Positions 47,210 through 57,716 of a stretch of 64,000 nucleotides of DNA are shown piece after piece (the stretch's first letter is position 1; each line of letters opens with the position of its first letter). The notes under the pieces were generated by a model that did no database searches, had not been told where the DNA came from, and saw only the letters and a program-made list of their open reading frames with translations. The translations under genes were made by a program, and so were the position numbers. Source of the DNA: Zygotorulaspora mrakii (Eukaryota > Ascomycota > Saccharomycetes > Saccharomycetales > Saccharomycetaceae); assembly GCF_013402915.1 (NCBI RefSeq), contig NC_050722.1:744001-808000 (forward strand), given 5' to 3'.

Positions 47210-49036
47210 CTAAGGCGTGCTATGGGAATTGTGTTTCCTCAATGGAGCCGTTATTGGTGTCGGAAAATCCATAGGACTGTAGTTTGCAATGCCAGCCACA
47301 CTGTTGGATGAGGCGGCAGCCTTCTGAGATACTCCGGCCTGCTTAAGTTCCTTGTTAAAATCGTTTATATTTTCGGAATGCCTTCTCGGTATAAACTGTT
47401 GCGACATTGTCCTAAAGAGGCTACTGTTTCTTGAGCTGGGACGTTCGGAGTATGTGCGACTATTAGCTGCGGGTCTGTTGAAAGGAAACGTGTCTTGGGT
47501 GGTTCTTGGTAGTTCCGCAGTACTTTTTCTTTCTCGAGGTTTACGCTCAACTAATCTCGTTATAGCTCTCTCCAACTTTGCACCCGGCCTATCATCAATT
47601 GCGCTATAGCTACCTGCTTCATGAACCTCATCACTTCTGTCATCCACAGCTCTAGATGCTGGTGGTACTTCAGTTTGGGATCGTTTTATCGGCAGACTGC
47701 GGGGTATTTGAATTTTCTTTGCTTCGACAGAATCAAAACCATCAATAGAAGAACGGGCAGATACTGAATATGGATTTTCAATCGTTTTCTCTCTTGCAAG
47801 AGGCTCACCCATTCCTCTAACCGGAAATACACCCTGCGGTGACCTCAATATAGGACGTTTTCTCGAACGTGTGGAGATAAGAGAATGTCCGCTATAATTT
47901 GATTTAAGAGTGCTGAACCTTGTTAGCAGGTTAGAAGGTACATCCGAAGCGGTGTACGCGCGAGGAGCACTCTCTTCTGGCAGTGAGGCATATGACCCTT
48001 GAAAATTAGCATGATCGATATTCTCATCTTCTTGATTGCTAAACGAATCATCTGTCGCTCTTTTTTCGGAAAGTCCATCCAAGTTGTCTCCTTCGGACTC
48101 CTCAGCTTCTTCTGCATCCTCTTCTTCAGCTCTATTTTCATGAGGAGTGATCCTAACAACTCTGGAATCAAAGTTAAGTTCCGGTTGCTCATCTCTAGCC
48201 TCATACTCAGGTAAAGAGAGTCTCTTTCTATCGCGTTCAACCACAACTAGATGCAAATAAAATGGTACTACGAGGCTGAACGAAAATCCACCAATAATAT
48301 TACCGATAACCGCAGGAATGAGTAGCTTCCAAATGTATTTCCCAACCGAGACATCGGCTCCATTAAGCATACCAATAAAAGACAATGTCATATCTGCTAC
48401 AGTATGCGTGAACCCGCATGCAACAAAAGTAAATATTGGTGCCACTAATACCATAAACTTGACATGAATAGGCTTTGCTAATAGTTGTAAATAGATAGCA
48501 AGACACACCAAAAAGTTACCCACAATAGCTTTTAACATAGTCTCAATAAACGAGAAGCTTGCCTTGCCTTCGACGAGTGCTCGAGAACCGGTTTTCCAGA
48601 GCGGCTGTGAACTCACACCAGATAGATGACAAAAAACATAAGAGACAAGCAAAGACCCACCAAGATTGGCGAAAAGGCATACTGTCCACGATACGAGTAG
48701 ATCGAAAACTGATACAGCTCTTCTCAGCACTCCAACGGAGAAGAATAGAATATTGGAATTGAAAAGATCGGCTCCCATTATGACCACGTAGAAAAGACCG
48801 ATACCAAAAGCAATACCGGACATCATATTTAATATCCCAGGGTTATTTTCCTCTATCCCAGGATTTTCTGAGTGTATCGCGACACATAATATTGATCCCG
48901 AACTAAATAGTATCCCACCAAGAATTGCATTCACGACTAAAGTATTAAACTGCAATCTAGCTTTTTTCATGGATGTTGCCACGGCAGCAAGTGCTGCCTC
49001 GTGAGGCGTAATGTAGTATGCATCATCGACGACCAT
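47210..49036 (-). CDS. Formate/nitrite (FNT)-family membrane transporter, YHL008C orthologue
   Basis: A 608-residue plasma-membrane or vacuolar transporter of the FNT family. The first 270 residues carry the domain with about six membrane segments, for example AILGGILFSSGSILCVA, IAFGIGLFYVVIMGADLFNSNILFF and FVACGFTHTVADMTL. The GADLFNSN and GFTHTVAD motifs match the family's signature loops. The remaining 330 residues are a hydrophilic, Ser/Arg-rich tail with many potential phosphorylation sites, as in S. cerevisiae YHL008C (627 residues). The substrate is unproven; small monocarboxylates or chloride have been considered. It neighbours TTI1 and ETP1, giving mixed chromosome VIII/XI synteny. 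Confidence 0.9.
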   Translation of the reverse strand: MVVDDAYYITPHEAALAAVATSMKKARLQFNTLVVNAILGGILFSSGSILCVAIHSENPGIEENNPGILNMMSGIAFGIGLFYVVIMGADLFNSNILFFSVGVLRRAVSVFDLLVSWTVCLFANLGGSLLVSYVFCHLSGVSSQPLWKTGSRALVEGKASFSFIETMLKAIVGNFLVCLAIYLQLLAKPIHVKFMVLVAPIFTFVACGFTHTVADMTLSFIGMLNGADVSVGKYIWKLLIPAVIGNIIGGFSFSLVVPFYLHLVVVERDRKRLSLPEYEARDEQPELNFDSRVVRITPHENRAEEEDAEEAEESEGDNLDGLSEKRATDDSFSNQEDENIDHANFQGSYASLPEESAPRAYTASDVPSNLLTRFSTLKSNYSGHSLISTRSRKRPILRSPQGVFPVRGMGEPLAREKTIENPYSVSARSSIDGFDSVEAKKIQIPRSLPIKRSQTEVPPASRAVDDRSDEVHEAGSYSAIDDRPGAKLERAITRLVERKPRERKSTAELPRTTQDTFPFNRPAANSRTYSERPSSRNSSLFRTMSQQFIPRRHSENINDFNKELKQAGVSQKAAASSNSVAGIANYSPMDFPTPITAPLRKHNSHSTP

Positions 49037-49559
49037 AAATGTAATTAAAGTTCCTCCGAATCAGACCTTTTTTCTCTCCTTGTCGACCAATATTACCTAA
49101 TAGAAGCTGACATAAACCGTTTCCAAAATATGTCTTTTCACAAAGTTTTAAAAAGTCCTCAATATCGGTTCATGCGTCACGTAATGTATCCGACGTGATA
49201 TAATTTATCACCAATATCTTGTTTATATATTTCAAATGTCTGCTCTTTGCACATTGCGGTTTAATGTTAATAATTCCCATAGAGCTAATTGTTATAGTGC
49301 GGGAGAATCCGATTTAGGATATTGCCGCTCTAAGACATCCATAAACCGGTCTCGCAAGGAAGTACGGCGCCATACAAAATGTCAAAAAAGACAAAAAAAA
49401 TACAAAAAAAATACAGATCATACCAAGATGAGCATGGCTGTAAATGCTAGTTACGATCAACTCAAATGTTAAATAGAAAAGAGTTCTTATTCTTGATGCA
49501 AGTTTGTAGAGTTGTCGAAGCTTTGCTAACTTCAGAAATTCCAGGAAATTTCGGCAATT
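49037..49559. other. Region between the FNT gene and TTI1
   Basis: It holds the promoter of the FNT gene and the 3' flank of TTI1. A 78-codon plus-strand frame at 49236-49472 is Lys/Asn-rich and resembles nothing I know. No RNA gene was found. Confidence 0.4.
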
Positions 49560-52500
49560 TCAGACGAGATCGTGAGTTATAGCGTAGACTACATCGGCCG
49601 CAACGAAGGATTGGTTACTAACAGTTTTGGCCGGTAAGACCTGTAGGCAACCGTAGATCATTTCTTTTAATGTGGAATCGGTGAGCATTAAACCGGCCAC
49701 GGAAATTCCTTCCAGTAAGACGTTGCACATGGAGAGGAGAGCTTTATATGCTACTGGGGGGAACTTCGTCTTATAAAGTGTCAGTGATTTGTTAGAATTA
49801 TTTTGAATGCTAGACCAGCGCCCTGGGTGAAGTTCTTTCAGAAGTGCAGATTTCTCTTGCCATCTGCCCCAGAGGTCAAGAAACCGCTTGGTGATAAAAT
49901 CTTGAGAGCAACGAGTCATTTCCTGAAGACAGTCGCATGAATACTTAACAACTGCGAGGTCGTGGTCTATCGAGCATGCAACCATAACATCCCAGGATTG
50001 TGCAATCTGGGGAAGCAAGGAGTCGTATTGTGTTGCGAGCATCGGAACTATTAGTTTAAGAGTTATTAAAATCTGAATTCTTAACTGCCTGGATCTGTGC
50101 GTCAATAGTCTATCACCATAGTTGAAGATTTGCAACAAAATCCGGTACGAAGCTAACGGTATAGGACTTATCCACTCAATCTTCTCGTTACCACCAAAAC
50201 TCTGCTGTGCATTCCCGTTTGCGTCATCTTCTTCCTCTTGGTCCTCATCGTCACTGTCAATTTCTCTGACCTTTGAGTTGAATAATTCCTCAAAATTTTT
50301 AGGAGTGTTATCGTCATCAAATAAGGCCGTATTCTCGGGCTCCGCTTTCCCTATGTTTTCCTCATCAAGAAGAGACATCAAATCTTGAAGACTCGTCATT
50401 CCCCAAGGTTCATAGCTGCCCCTCATTGTGCTGTCACTAGTAACCTTAAACTGCGCATCATTTTGAGAGTAGTATCTTTTTTTCATCTCCAGCACGATCA
50501 CCTCAAATAGTTGAAAAAATTGCAGGCACATCTCATCATACCCATGGTAATGATCTATCAGTTTAAAAATTGATTCAAATATATCTTTAAAACTTTCAAT
50601 AATTTGATATCCTGCAATTTTGCAAATAACGCCTAGAACTGTACTCACACGCTCAGTCAATCCGGAGTTGAGACGCACAGAGACAGATTCAGTCAAATAG
50701 TCTATATTATCCAGAACCATCTCTCTCACTGACCCCCCATATATATTTTGTGCAATAGACAGGGCAGATGATTGTGCAGATTGGCGAATGGTTGGAGAAC
50801 TTGAGGCCAAATTTTCGATCACCGTGTAAATATGATCAATGAGTTCACATTCGAAATCCTTTTTCAATATACCGGAAACAGCTTCAATTGAAAACAGAAT
50901 AGTACGCAGCGCGGTCTCCGTTTCCCTATTCAATGCCTTCCCTTCAGATGCAAGAACGACTTCTTGCGCCAGACTGTCACAATATTCCAAAATGCTATAA
51001 CACCCTGTGACATCTCTCTCTTGCACTTCTTTGAAAACAAGCAGTTCTTGGGCACTCGTCTCAGCATCTTCTTTCATTCCTTTTAACAACCAAGTTGACA
51101 GCCATAGGCTGGCAGTCTTACGGTACAGTGACACTGTCGCGTCTTCAGTAAGAATTGTCTCAATTAATTCTGACAATCGATTTCTGTCAGCGGAAATACT
51201 TCCGAGAACAATTAGAAGATCACCCAGATACTCTTCTATTTCATTTGAAAAGCACGAAAAGATAGGTGAAGGCGTATTTGCAGACTTTACTAAACTTTTA
51301 TCGAATGCCTCACTCATAAACACATTGCTACTTTGCTCCAATATTTTATGGTGTCCGTTCATAGCGCTACTTTGTTCTATTATTTCGGTAACTTGCATAC
51401 TCAGGTCAGGTATCATGAGGTCTTCGTACTTAAAAGAACACTGATTTAAAACTTTGATTGCGAATAAAAGCGATTTGAATCCATTCACATCTTCAAATTG
51501 TATTATATGATTAATTCGCGAAATTTTCTCTCTTATGATGTCAACAAGACATTTGTGATGCTTCGGCAACTGATATTTCGGATCCATTCGCAGCTCAATC
51601 AATGCTGATAGCACCAGGTGCTCGCAATTCGATAATGAAATTGAACATCGCATTAGCAGATGTGATAGAAAATCCGCTAAAGCAGTCATGATATTTCGAT
51701 TATTCCTCTTGGTCATTTTGTGAACAAAGCTTTTTAATGCAATTTTAATCTGGCCCGATGTGGCTCGTAGCCAACTTGAATCTCTATGGCGCTTAAAATC
51801 TGTTGCTTTATCAATTGTAATCATGTTACTTTTAGCAGAGTCTTGATCTTGATTGTGTACTTGTTTGTTTACAATGCCCTGTATATTTGTAGGACGATTA
51901 TCATGGACCATCAGTGAAAAATCATCGTAAACAAGCGCTAACAGAGTCCCAAAAATCTCCAAAGTTCTTATTACTACTTTATAGTTCACAGTTAAGCCAG
52001 GTTTCGACAGTAGCTTGGAGAAAGTAGATACATTTCCTGGCAAAACGAAAGACAGAATTTCGCCATCTTTAAGAATACCTTGATACAGTAAAAATAGTGT
52101 TTCCAACGCCGAGAGCTGTACTTGCGGGTCAGGTATGGAGCTTTCGAGTATTTCCAACAAAATGGTAATGCCATGGCCTAGACCTGAAAGATTATACGAG
52201 TTAACAGAAGAGAAGAATTCGTGAACATAAACCTGGTTTTTCAGAGATCTAAAATATTCAAGCAGGACTGCAGCACTCGAACTTCTGTAGCTAGTCGATC
52301 GTTTATTTAAGGTCATAATTTTAGCATTCGGAGCAATCAAAAAGTTTATCAATGTCAATAACTGCTGAGATAGCTCTTTAGGAAACGTACCTATTTCTCG
52401 CCAAGATAATCGAAGCATGTGTGAAAGTATAAGCAGTACTAACTCAGTATGCTGGTCACCGAGCCTTTCTTGCTTCAACAAGCTCGCAATTGGTACAAAC

Positions 52501-52688
52501 AAGTAATCAGCCAAACTTTGGGAGAAGACCTCATTTTGATACAGCGCCAATTTAGTGTCTAGTCTTGAAAGCGCATTCAATAGTGCTGTAGAATTTGGAT
52601 TGAAAACTTTTTGTGGTTGAAAGGCGATGCGAGAAAGTTCTACACACAGTGGCCTCAATTCTTGGAATATTAATGATTCATCTGTCAT
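49560..52688 (-). CDS. TTI1: TTT-complex (Tel2-Tti1-Tti2) subunit Tti1
   Basis: A 1042-residue helical-repeat protein. With Tel2 and Tti2 it acts with Hsp90 in maturing the PIKK kinases (Tor1/2, Mec1, Tel1, Tra1). The start is the ATG at 52688. No catalytic motif is expected. Recognisable C-terminal blocks include EWISPIPLASYRILLQIFNYGDRLLTHRSRQLR and FITKRFLDLWGRWQE. An acidic stretch (DSDDEDQEEEDDANG) lies near residue 820. S. cerevisiae Tti1 (YKL033W) is 1038 residues, and its neighbours there, IXR1 (YKL032C) and YKL033W-A, are also in this window. Confidence 0.88.
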   Translation of the reverse strand: MTDESLIFQELRPLCVELSRIAFQPQKVFNPNSTALLNALSRLDTKLALYQNEVFSQSLADYLFVPIASLLKQERLGDQHTELVLLILSHMLRLSWREIGTFPKELSQQLLTLINFLIAPNAKIMTLNKRSTSYRSSSAAVLLEYFRSLKNQVYVHEFFSSVNSYNLSGLGHGITILLEILESSIPDPQVQLSALETLFLLYQGILKDGEILSFVLPGNVSTFSKLLSKPGLTVNYKVVIRTLEIFGTLLALVYDDFSLMVHDNRPTNIQGIVNKQVHNQDQDSAKSNMITIDKATDFKRHRDSSWLRATSGQIKIALKSFVHKMTKRNNRNIMTALADFLSHLLMRCSISLSNCEHLVLSALIELRMDPKYQLPKHHKCLVDIIREKISRINHIIQFEDVNGFKSLLFAIKVLNQCSFKYEDLMIPDLSMQVTEIIEQSSAMNGHHKILEQSSNVFMSEAFDKSLVKSANTPSPIFSCFSNEIEEYLGDLLIVLGSISADRNRLSELIETILTEDATVSLYRKTASLWLSTWLLKGMKEDAETSAQELLVFKEVQERDVTGCYSILEYCDSLAQEVVLASEGKALNRETETALRTILFSIEAVSGILKKDFECELIDHIYTVIENLASSSPTIRQSAQSSALSIAQNIYGGSVREMVLDNIDYLTESVSVRLNSGLTERVSTVLGVICKIAGYQIIESFKDIFESIFKLIDHYHGYDEMCLQFFQLFEVIVLEMKKRYYSQNDAQFKVTSDSTMRGSYEPWGMTSLQDLMSLLDEENIGKAEPENTALFDDDNTPKNFEELFNSKVREIDSDDEDQEEEDDANGNAQQSFGGNEKIEWISPIPLASYRILLQIFNYGDRLLTHRSRQLRIQILITLKLIVPMLATQYDSLLPQIAQSWDVMVACSIDHDLAVVKYSCDCLQEMTRCSQDFITKRFLDLWGRWQEKSALLKELHPGRWSSIQNNSNKSLTLYKTKFPPVAYKALLSMCNVLLEGISVAGLMLTDSTLKEMIYGCLQVLPAKTVSNQSFVAADVVYAITHDLV

Positions 52689-52965
52689 CAAAACTTCTGA
52701 TGATGCTGTTGCTTTATTATCGATTTCTTATTTCTCATTTCGATTTAGTCATCTATTTTTTTACTTTGTTCGACATTAAAGGGCCGCCTTGAGATGATAC
52801 TTTCCATAGTCTCAGACTGCAATGCTGTCGATGCGGAAAAAAAATCATACCTCCCTTAAGTGTGTCCATGAAGTCAATTAATCAAATCATCGGACATATA
52901 TGTATAAATAAGGTAGCATCAAGTAAAACTGTGTACTAGCGAAATTCTCTTGTCTGATTGCACTT

Positions 52966-54699
52966 ATGGAAGCAATATACCGCATTCAAGTCGACTTCTT
53001 AAACACAAAACAGGTCAATCGTGCATATAATTCATTCATTGCGGAGGAAAGACATACTACTGACACGTCAGTGTCTGAAGCTTTAGAAGAAAGGACTGAG
53101 TGTAAGGAAGGTTTCAATCAAGATAATAAGCAAGATTGGAGAATTGGTGAGCTGGTAATAGAGAGACAAGCAGAAATGAAGCAAAATATGGATACACAGG
53201 ACAAGGATTTGTTAATTTCTAGCTACTTGGGACATGGAACTGTTCGTCTGTTCAGACTTAATGAGGCTCATGACCTGGCCAGTTTTGACAAAGATTTGAA
53301 GATCGTTCCAGGAGACGATACGATGGTGTGTATCTTATTTGTACCCACATATTTCACTGTTCATGATCTACTTCATTTCTACATTGGTGATGACATAATT
53401 TCAAAACAAATATCAACTTTCCGTATTCTGAGAAATAAAAAAGATGAATTGGGATACAATTACATGGTGCTCATCAAGTTCAGGGATCCTGTACTTGCCA
53501 AAAATTTCAAGGAAGAGTTTAATGGCAAAAAATTCAGTAAGGTAGATCCAGAGACTTGTCATGTCGTGTCTATCAAGGAAGTCGTATTCAAGAAATCATT
53601 ATTTGAGCGTCTGGAAACAGAAAAAATACCGTATCTTCTCACAGACCCTTTCACAACGATTGAGGGTGATATTGCACCATTGAAGGAAGTTGAGCTCCCG
53701 ACGTGTCCAGTGTGCTTGGAAAGAATGGATTCAGATACAACAGGCTTGATCACAATCCCCTGTCAGCATACTTTCCATTGTTCATGCTTAGACAAATGGA
53801 AAAATTCACAATGCCCCGTTTGCAGATACTCGACTTTAAGACTTAGCAGAAATTCAGCAATCAGACAGACTGGGGAAACAAATGGCTGCAGCACATGTCA
53901 ATGTCACGAAAATCTATGGATCTGTCTGATATGCGGAAATATTGGATGCGGCAGATACAACTCCAAGCATGCGATTCAGCATTATGAAGCCACTTCACAT
54001 TGCTTTGCGATGGATATGAGAACTCAAAGAGTATGGGATTATGCCGGGGATAATTACGTTCATCGGCTGGTTCAAAATGAAGTGGACGGAAAACTTGTAG
54101 AGGTTCAGGCAGATGGTTTAGCGAGACAAGGCAATTCCCACAATGGTATAGAAACTAATAAGGATGGCGAAATGGCATCAAATTTCATGAGGAATAAAGA
54201 ATATCATTTAGAATATGTTCAAGTTTTGATTTCTCAACTCGAATCACAAAGGGAGTATTATGAAATGAAGCTTGGACAATCTAGAAAAGTGGAGAACCAA
54301 TTAGAGGAACAAGAAATAGTCCCCGTAAGAAAGCAATTCGAGCAATTAAAAGTGACAATGAAGAATAGTCGCTCGGAATGGGAACAAGAACGAGCAACCC
54401 TAAAAAAAGAGGTGGATGAAGATAGCCTCGTTATTCGTGGTTTACAGGAGAACTTGAACCATGCAGCAACTCAGAGAGCCTCCTTGAGCAGCGAAATCAA
54501 TAATCTGAAAAAGAGCAATTCTGAACTTAAGGAACAGGTTCAAGATTTGATGTTTTACTTGCAGACACAGGAAAAGTTCAAGGATGCGGATGAAAGTGTA
54601 AGAGAAGGAACGATTGTCATTCCAGCTGCCCTAGATCCACCGTCGAACTCTGCCAAAAATAGTCGGAAGAAAAAGGTAAAGAAAAAGAAGAAGACGTGA
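52966..54699 (+). CDS. ETP1: BRAP2-like RING/UBP zinc-finger protein Etp1
   Basis: A 577-residue homologue of human BRAP2/IMP and S. cerevisiae Etp1 (YHL010C, 585 residues), which is needed for growth on ethanol. The RRM-like BRAP2 domain spans about residues 110-210 (VCILFVPTYFTVHDLLHF). The RING-H2 is at about 246-287 (CPVCLERMDSDTTGL ... CQHTFHCSCL ... CPVC). The ubiquitin-binding UBP zinc finger is at about 308-350 (CSTCQCHENLWICLICGNIG, then CGRYNSKHAIQHYEATSHCF). A coiled coil fills about 410-550. The C-terminus is very basic (NSRKKKVKKKKKT). The context TTI1-ETP1-PRS3 mixes chromosomes XI and VIII. Confidence 0.95.
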   Translation: MEAIYRIQVDFLNTKQVNRAYNSFIAEERHTTDTSVSEALEERTECKEGFNQDNKQDWRIGELVIERQAEMKQNMDTQDKDLLISSYLGHGTVRLFRLNEAHDLASFDKDLKIVPGDDTMVCILFVPTYFTVHDLLHFYIGDDIISKQISTFRILRNKKDELGYNYMVLIKFRDPVLAKNFKEEFNGKKFSKVDPETCHVVSIKEVVFKKSLFERLETEKIPYLLTDPFTTIEGDIAPLKEVELPTCPVCLERMDSDTTGLITIPCQHTFHCSCLDKWKNSQCPVCRYSTLRLSRNSAIRQTGETNGCSTCQCHENLWICLICGNIGCGRYNSKHAIQHYEATSHCFAMDMRTQRVWDYAGDNYVHRLVQNEVDGKLVEVQADGLARQGNSHNGIETNKDGEMASNFMRNKEYHLEYVQVLISQLESQREYYEMKLGQSRKVENQLEEQEIVPVRKQFEQLKVTMKNSRSEWEQERATLKKEVDEDSLVIRGLQENLNHAATQRASLSSEINNLKKSNSELKEQVQDLMFYLQTQEKFKDADESVREGTIVIPAALDPPSNSAKNSRKKKVKKKKKT

Positions 54700-55219
54700 G
54701 GAGAGCAGTAGCTCGGTTCGTTACTACAACCATTTCAAATGAGCTCAACGGTCAACCGAGTCAGTGCATCATCGCAAGAAGTGAGGCAAACCTCAAAGTT
54801 CTCATACAGCACCTGCTGGATCATAGTCCAATTATTTACTGGTAATCTGATTTCACAAAGCAACCAACCAGTTTCAAACACTTTTGTTAATCCTCATGCT
54901 GTTATTGAGTACTTGCCTGTCGGGATTTACCCGACGGGATTTGATTATATCCACCGGCATTTGCGAAAAAAATTTTTTATCATAGTAGCGGTAATGATAT
55001 GATGAATTTTCGAAGTTATACTGATGAGCATGACTTACTTGAAGTAGTCATTTAAGCACTTATCTTTGTTTATTTAATTATTTTTTAAGGTTTATTAGAA
55101 GTGAATGTTTATTTCTCTAATCATTTGTTGGGATATTCAATCAGTTAAGCTGCAATCCATTTAAAGAATCGGTTGAGTTATTCTTTGCTGGAGAACAAGT
55201 TTTATTCTTAATAGGTGTA
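54700..55219. other. Intergenic region, ETP1 to PRS3
   Basis: No supported gene lies in these 520 bp. An 87-codon frame at 54739-55002 shows no known motif. The segment likely holds the ETP1 3' flank and the PRS3 promoter. Confidence 0.4.
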
Positions 55220-56182
55220 ATGGCTACAAATTCTATCAAACTTTTGGCACCCGATGTCCACAGAGGACTAGCAGAGTTGGTGTCGAAAAGATTGGGTGTC
55301 CAATTGACAGATACTGTATTGAAGAGAGATCCTACGGGTGAAGTTTCATTCTCTATAGGTGAATCGGTCAGAGATCAGGACATATTTATAATTACACAGA
55401 TTGGATCCGGTATCGTCAATGACAGGGTTTTGGAACTCCTAATCATGATAAATGCCTCCAAGACAGCATCTGCAAGAAGAGTCACCGCAATAATCCCAAA
55501 TTTCCCGTATGCTCGCCAAGATCGAAAAGACAAATCTCGTGCTCCAATCACCGCAAAGTTAATGGCAGACATGCTAACTACCGCTGGTTGTGATCATGTT
55601 ATCACAATGGATTTACACGCCTCACAAATACAAGGGTTTTTCGATGTTCCTGTAGATAACCTGTATGCTGAACCCAGTGTGGTGAGATACATCAAAGAGA
55701 ACGTCAACTACAAGGAATCTATAATAATCTCTCCCGATGCAGGCGGAGCGAAACGTGCGGCAACCTTGGCCGATCGTTTAGATTTAAATTTTGCTTTGAT
55801 CCATAAGGAAAGAGCTCGTGCCAATGAGGTCTCCCGTATGGTCCTCGTTGGTGATGTTACGGATAAAATTTGTATCATCGTTGATGATATGGCTGATACC
55901 TGCGGTACTTTAGCAAAAGCGGCTGAAATATTACTTGAGAATCAGGCTAAATCCGTTATTGCCATCGTTACACATGGGGTGTTATCAGGAAAAGCTATAC
56001 AAAATATAAACAATTCAAAGCTTGATAGAGTTGTTTGTACCAATACAGTGCCATTTGAGGAGAAGATGAAAGATTGTCCTAAACTAGATGTCATCGATAT
56101 TAGCAGCGTTTTGGCAGAAAGTATTCGCAGATTGCATAATGGTGAAAGTATATCTTATCTGTTTAAGCACTATCCTCTATAA
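55220..56182 (+). CDS. PRS3: Ribose-phosphate pyrophosphokinase (PRPP synthetase) Prs3
   Basis: A 320-residue subunit of PRPP synthetase, which makes phosphoribosyl pyrophosphate from ribose 5-phosphate and ATP for purine, pyrimidine, NAD, His and Trp synthesis. The length equals S. cerevisiae Prs3 (320). Conserved blocks: [56 protein letters not shown], and the PRPP loop [10 protein letters not shown] at residues 221-230. The Prs3 type is distinguished by lacking the inserts seen in Prs1 and Prs5. It follows ETP1, as YHL011C/YHL010C. Confidence 0.96.
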   Translation: MATNSIKLLAPDVHRGLAELVSKRLGVQLTDTVLKRDPTGEVSFSIGESVRDQDIFIITQIGSGIVNDRVLELLIMINASKTASARRVTAIIPNFPYARQDRKDKSRAPITAKLMADMLTTAGCDHVITMDLHASQIQGFFDVPVDNLYAEPSVVRYIKENVNYKESIIISPDAGGAKRAATLADRLDLNFALIHKERARANEVSRMVLVGDVTDKICIIVDDMADTCGTLAKAAEILLENQAKSVIAIVTHGVLSGKAIQNINNSKLDRVVCTNTVPFEEKMKDCPKLDVIDISSVLAESIRRLHNGESISYLFKHYPL

Positions 56183-56353
56183 TAAACGATATCTTCATAC
56201 ACAATAGCAAACCAAAATTGTGATAGGAGCGCTTTCATAAAAAAGGAACTATTGTGTACTAGTATATATCCGCATATACATACATAATATATGTATGTAT
56301 TCAATTCGGGCTCAACACGAAATAGATCGCTTGAAGTTGACGTCATGCGCTCT

Positions 56354-57124
56354 TCATAAACCATACTTTGACTTGTTCAACAGTTCTAGGGACTTCAAAA
56401 GCTCGCCATTATTGCCCAACAGCATTTTCGTGTCACCCAGATACTCGTAGGCCCCAGGATGAGGAACCCAAATAACGTTGGCGCCAAATGCTAACCCTGA
56501 TTTGACTCCGGGTATACCATCTTCGAAAACAAGACATTCCTGTGGTTCAATAGCAGTGCCAAATTTTTCGATTAATTCCTTCAATCCAAGCTGCCAAATG
56601 TTTGGGAAGGGTTTTCCTCTTCCTTTTGGAATTCTTGGGTCATCACCAGTGACAATTGTATCGAACAATTGAAAATTCTCCTGCAAATGTTTTGTCTTCA
56701 ACTGGTACTTGATTTTAGCTGATGAAGTGCAGAGCGCAATTGGTATTTTTTCAGAATTCAGGTATTTAATAAGCTCTACAGCACCGGGAAGAAATTTACA
56801 CTGGCCCCACATTCTAGCCTGGATATCATGATTCAATCTGTTGTATTCCTCATAGCTGATTGGCAGGTCATATGTGTCAATCACTTTTTGTCCGGCTTCC
56901 TCACCAGGTAAGCCCTGTAAATGAATTTTAACATCCCATGTCAGTGGTCCTTTGCCATAAGTTGCAAGGATTTCATTCAGCGACAAGGTATAAATGTCTT
57001 CGGTATTAAGTAACAATCCATCCATGTCAAATAGACATGCCTTTACTCTATATATTAGTTGTTAGTCACCCATTGAACTATAATGTAGCGAGATTTGAAA
57101 GACATACTGTTTCGAATTTGACAT
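56354..57124 (-). CDS. HAD-superfamily phosphatase, YKL033W-A orthologue, two exons
   Basis: A 236-residue HAD hydrolase of the beta-phosphoglucomutase-like subgroup; its substrate is unknown to me. Exon 1 (57124-57108, 17 nt) encodes MSNSK plus part of Gln; exon 2 is 57047-56354. The 60-nt intron joins them to give MSNSKQVKACLFDMDGLLLN, restoring the DMDG nucleophile motif that an unspliced start at 57025 would truncate. The spliced length, 236, equals the S. cerevisiae protein. Other motifs: ALCTSSAKIK, TGDDPRIPKGRGKPFP, and LVFEDGIPGVKSGLAFGANVIWVPHPGAY. It ends NKSKYGL. It lies divergent from YRA1; TTI1 (YKL033W) is three genes away. Confidence 0.92.
57048..57107 (-). other. Spliceosomal intron of the YKL033W-A orthologue (60 nt)
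   Basis: Read on the minus strand it begins GTATGT (57107-57102), has GACTAAC at 57067-57061 and ends TATAG at 57048. The AG two bases later would shift the frame, so the first AG is the acceptor. Confidence 0.88.
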
Positions 57125-57716
57125 TATAAAATGGTTAGGCTCTATCCGCGTATATCTCGTGTTATTAACAATCTACAGTATATTTTGATGTGTCTTTAAG
57201 TTACTTTCGAGGAGCTGTATGATACGAGAGCATATCTGACGATCTGAACATCGTACAGATCATTACGGATACGTGACAGCGGGAACGTTTAAATCTACGG
57301 CTAAACCTCCAGATCGAAAACAAATAGTATTTGACTAGAGCAAAAGCATGTATGACCCCAGCCTATGCTCTTCATCACTGCTACTAGCTTTTACATATTC
57401 TTTCTTGCTATCCATCTCGTGTTATATTGTTCATCCAGGAAAAACATGAAATAACCTTGAAATAATTATTTTTTTTGTTTCCTTTTCATAGTGACGGTAA
57501 AAGTATAAAAGGGGAGGAAAGATTGCGGAAAAAAAACTTTTCGCCACCGGTCGCCTTATGCTCAATATAATTAACAAAAACTGGAAAACAAGTTAAAAAG
57601 TTTCCTTTGATTTTCAGAAGAACTTAAGAAATCGAAAAGAGCTTTACCTTCCTCCCCTCTTTTTGAATTCGATATTCAGCACTGGAATCAGAATAATAAA
57701 ACAAAAAAATATAAAA
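57125..57716. promoter_or_regulatory. Divergent promoter region, YKL033W-A to YRA1
   Basis: No gene was seen in 592 bp. The YRA1 side is rich in T and A runs (57468-57480, 57529-57540), typical of strong yeast promoters. Confidence 0.45.

Noticed and set aside
49236..49472. 78-codon Lys/Asn-rich plus-strand frame
   Set aside because: Composition reflects A-rich sequence; nothing is known at this position in related gene orders.
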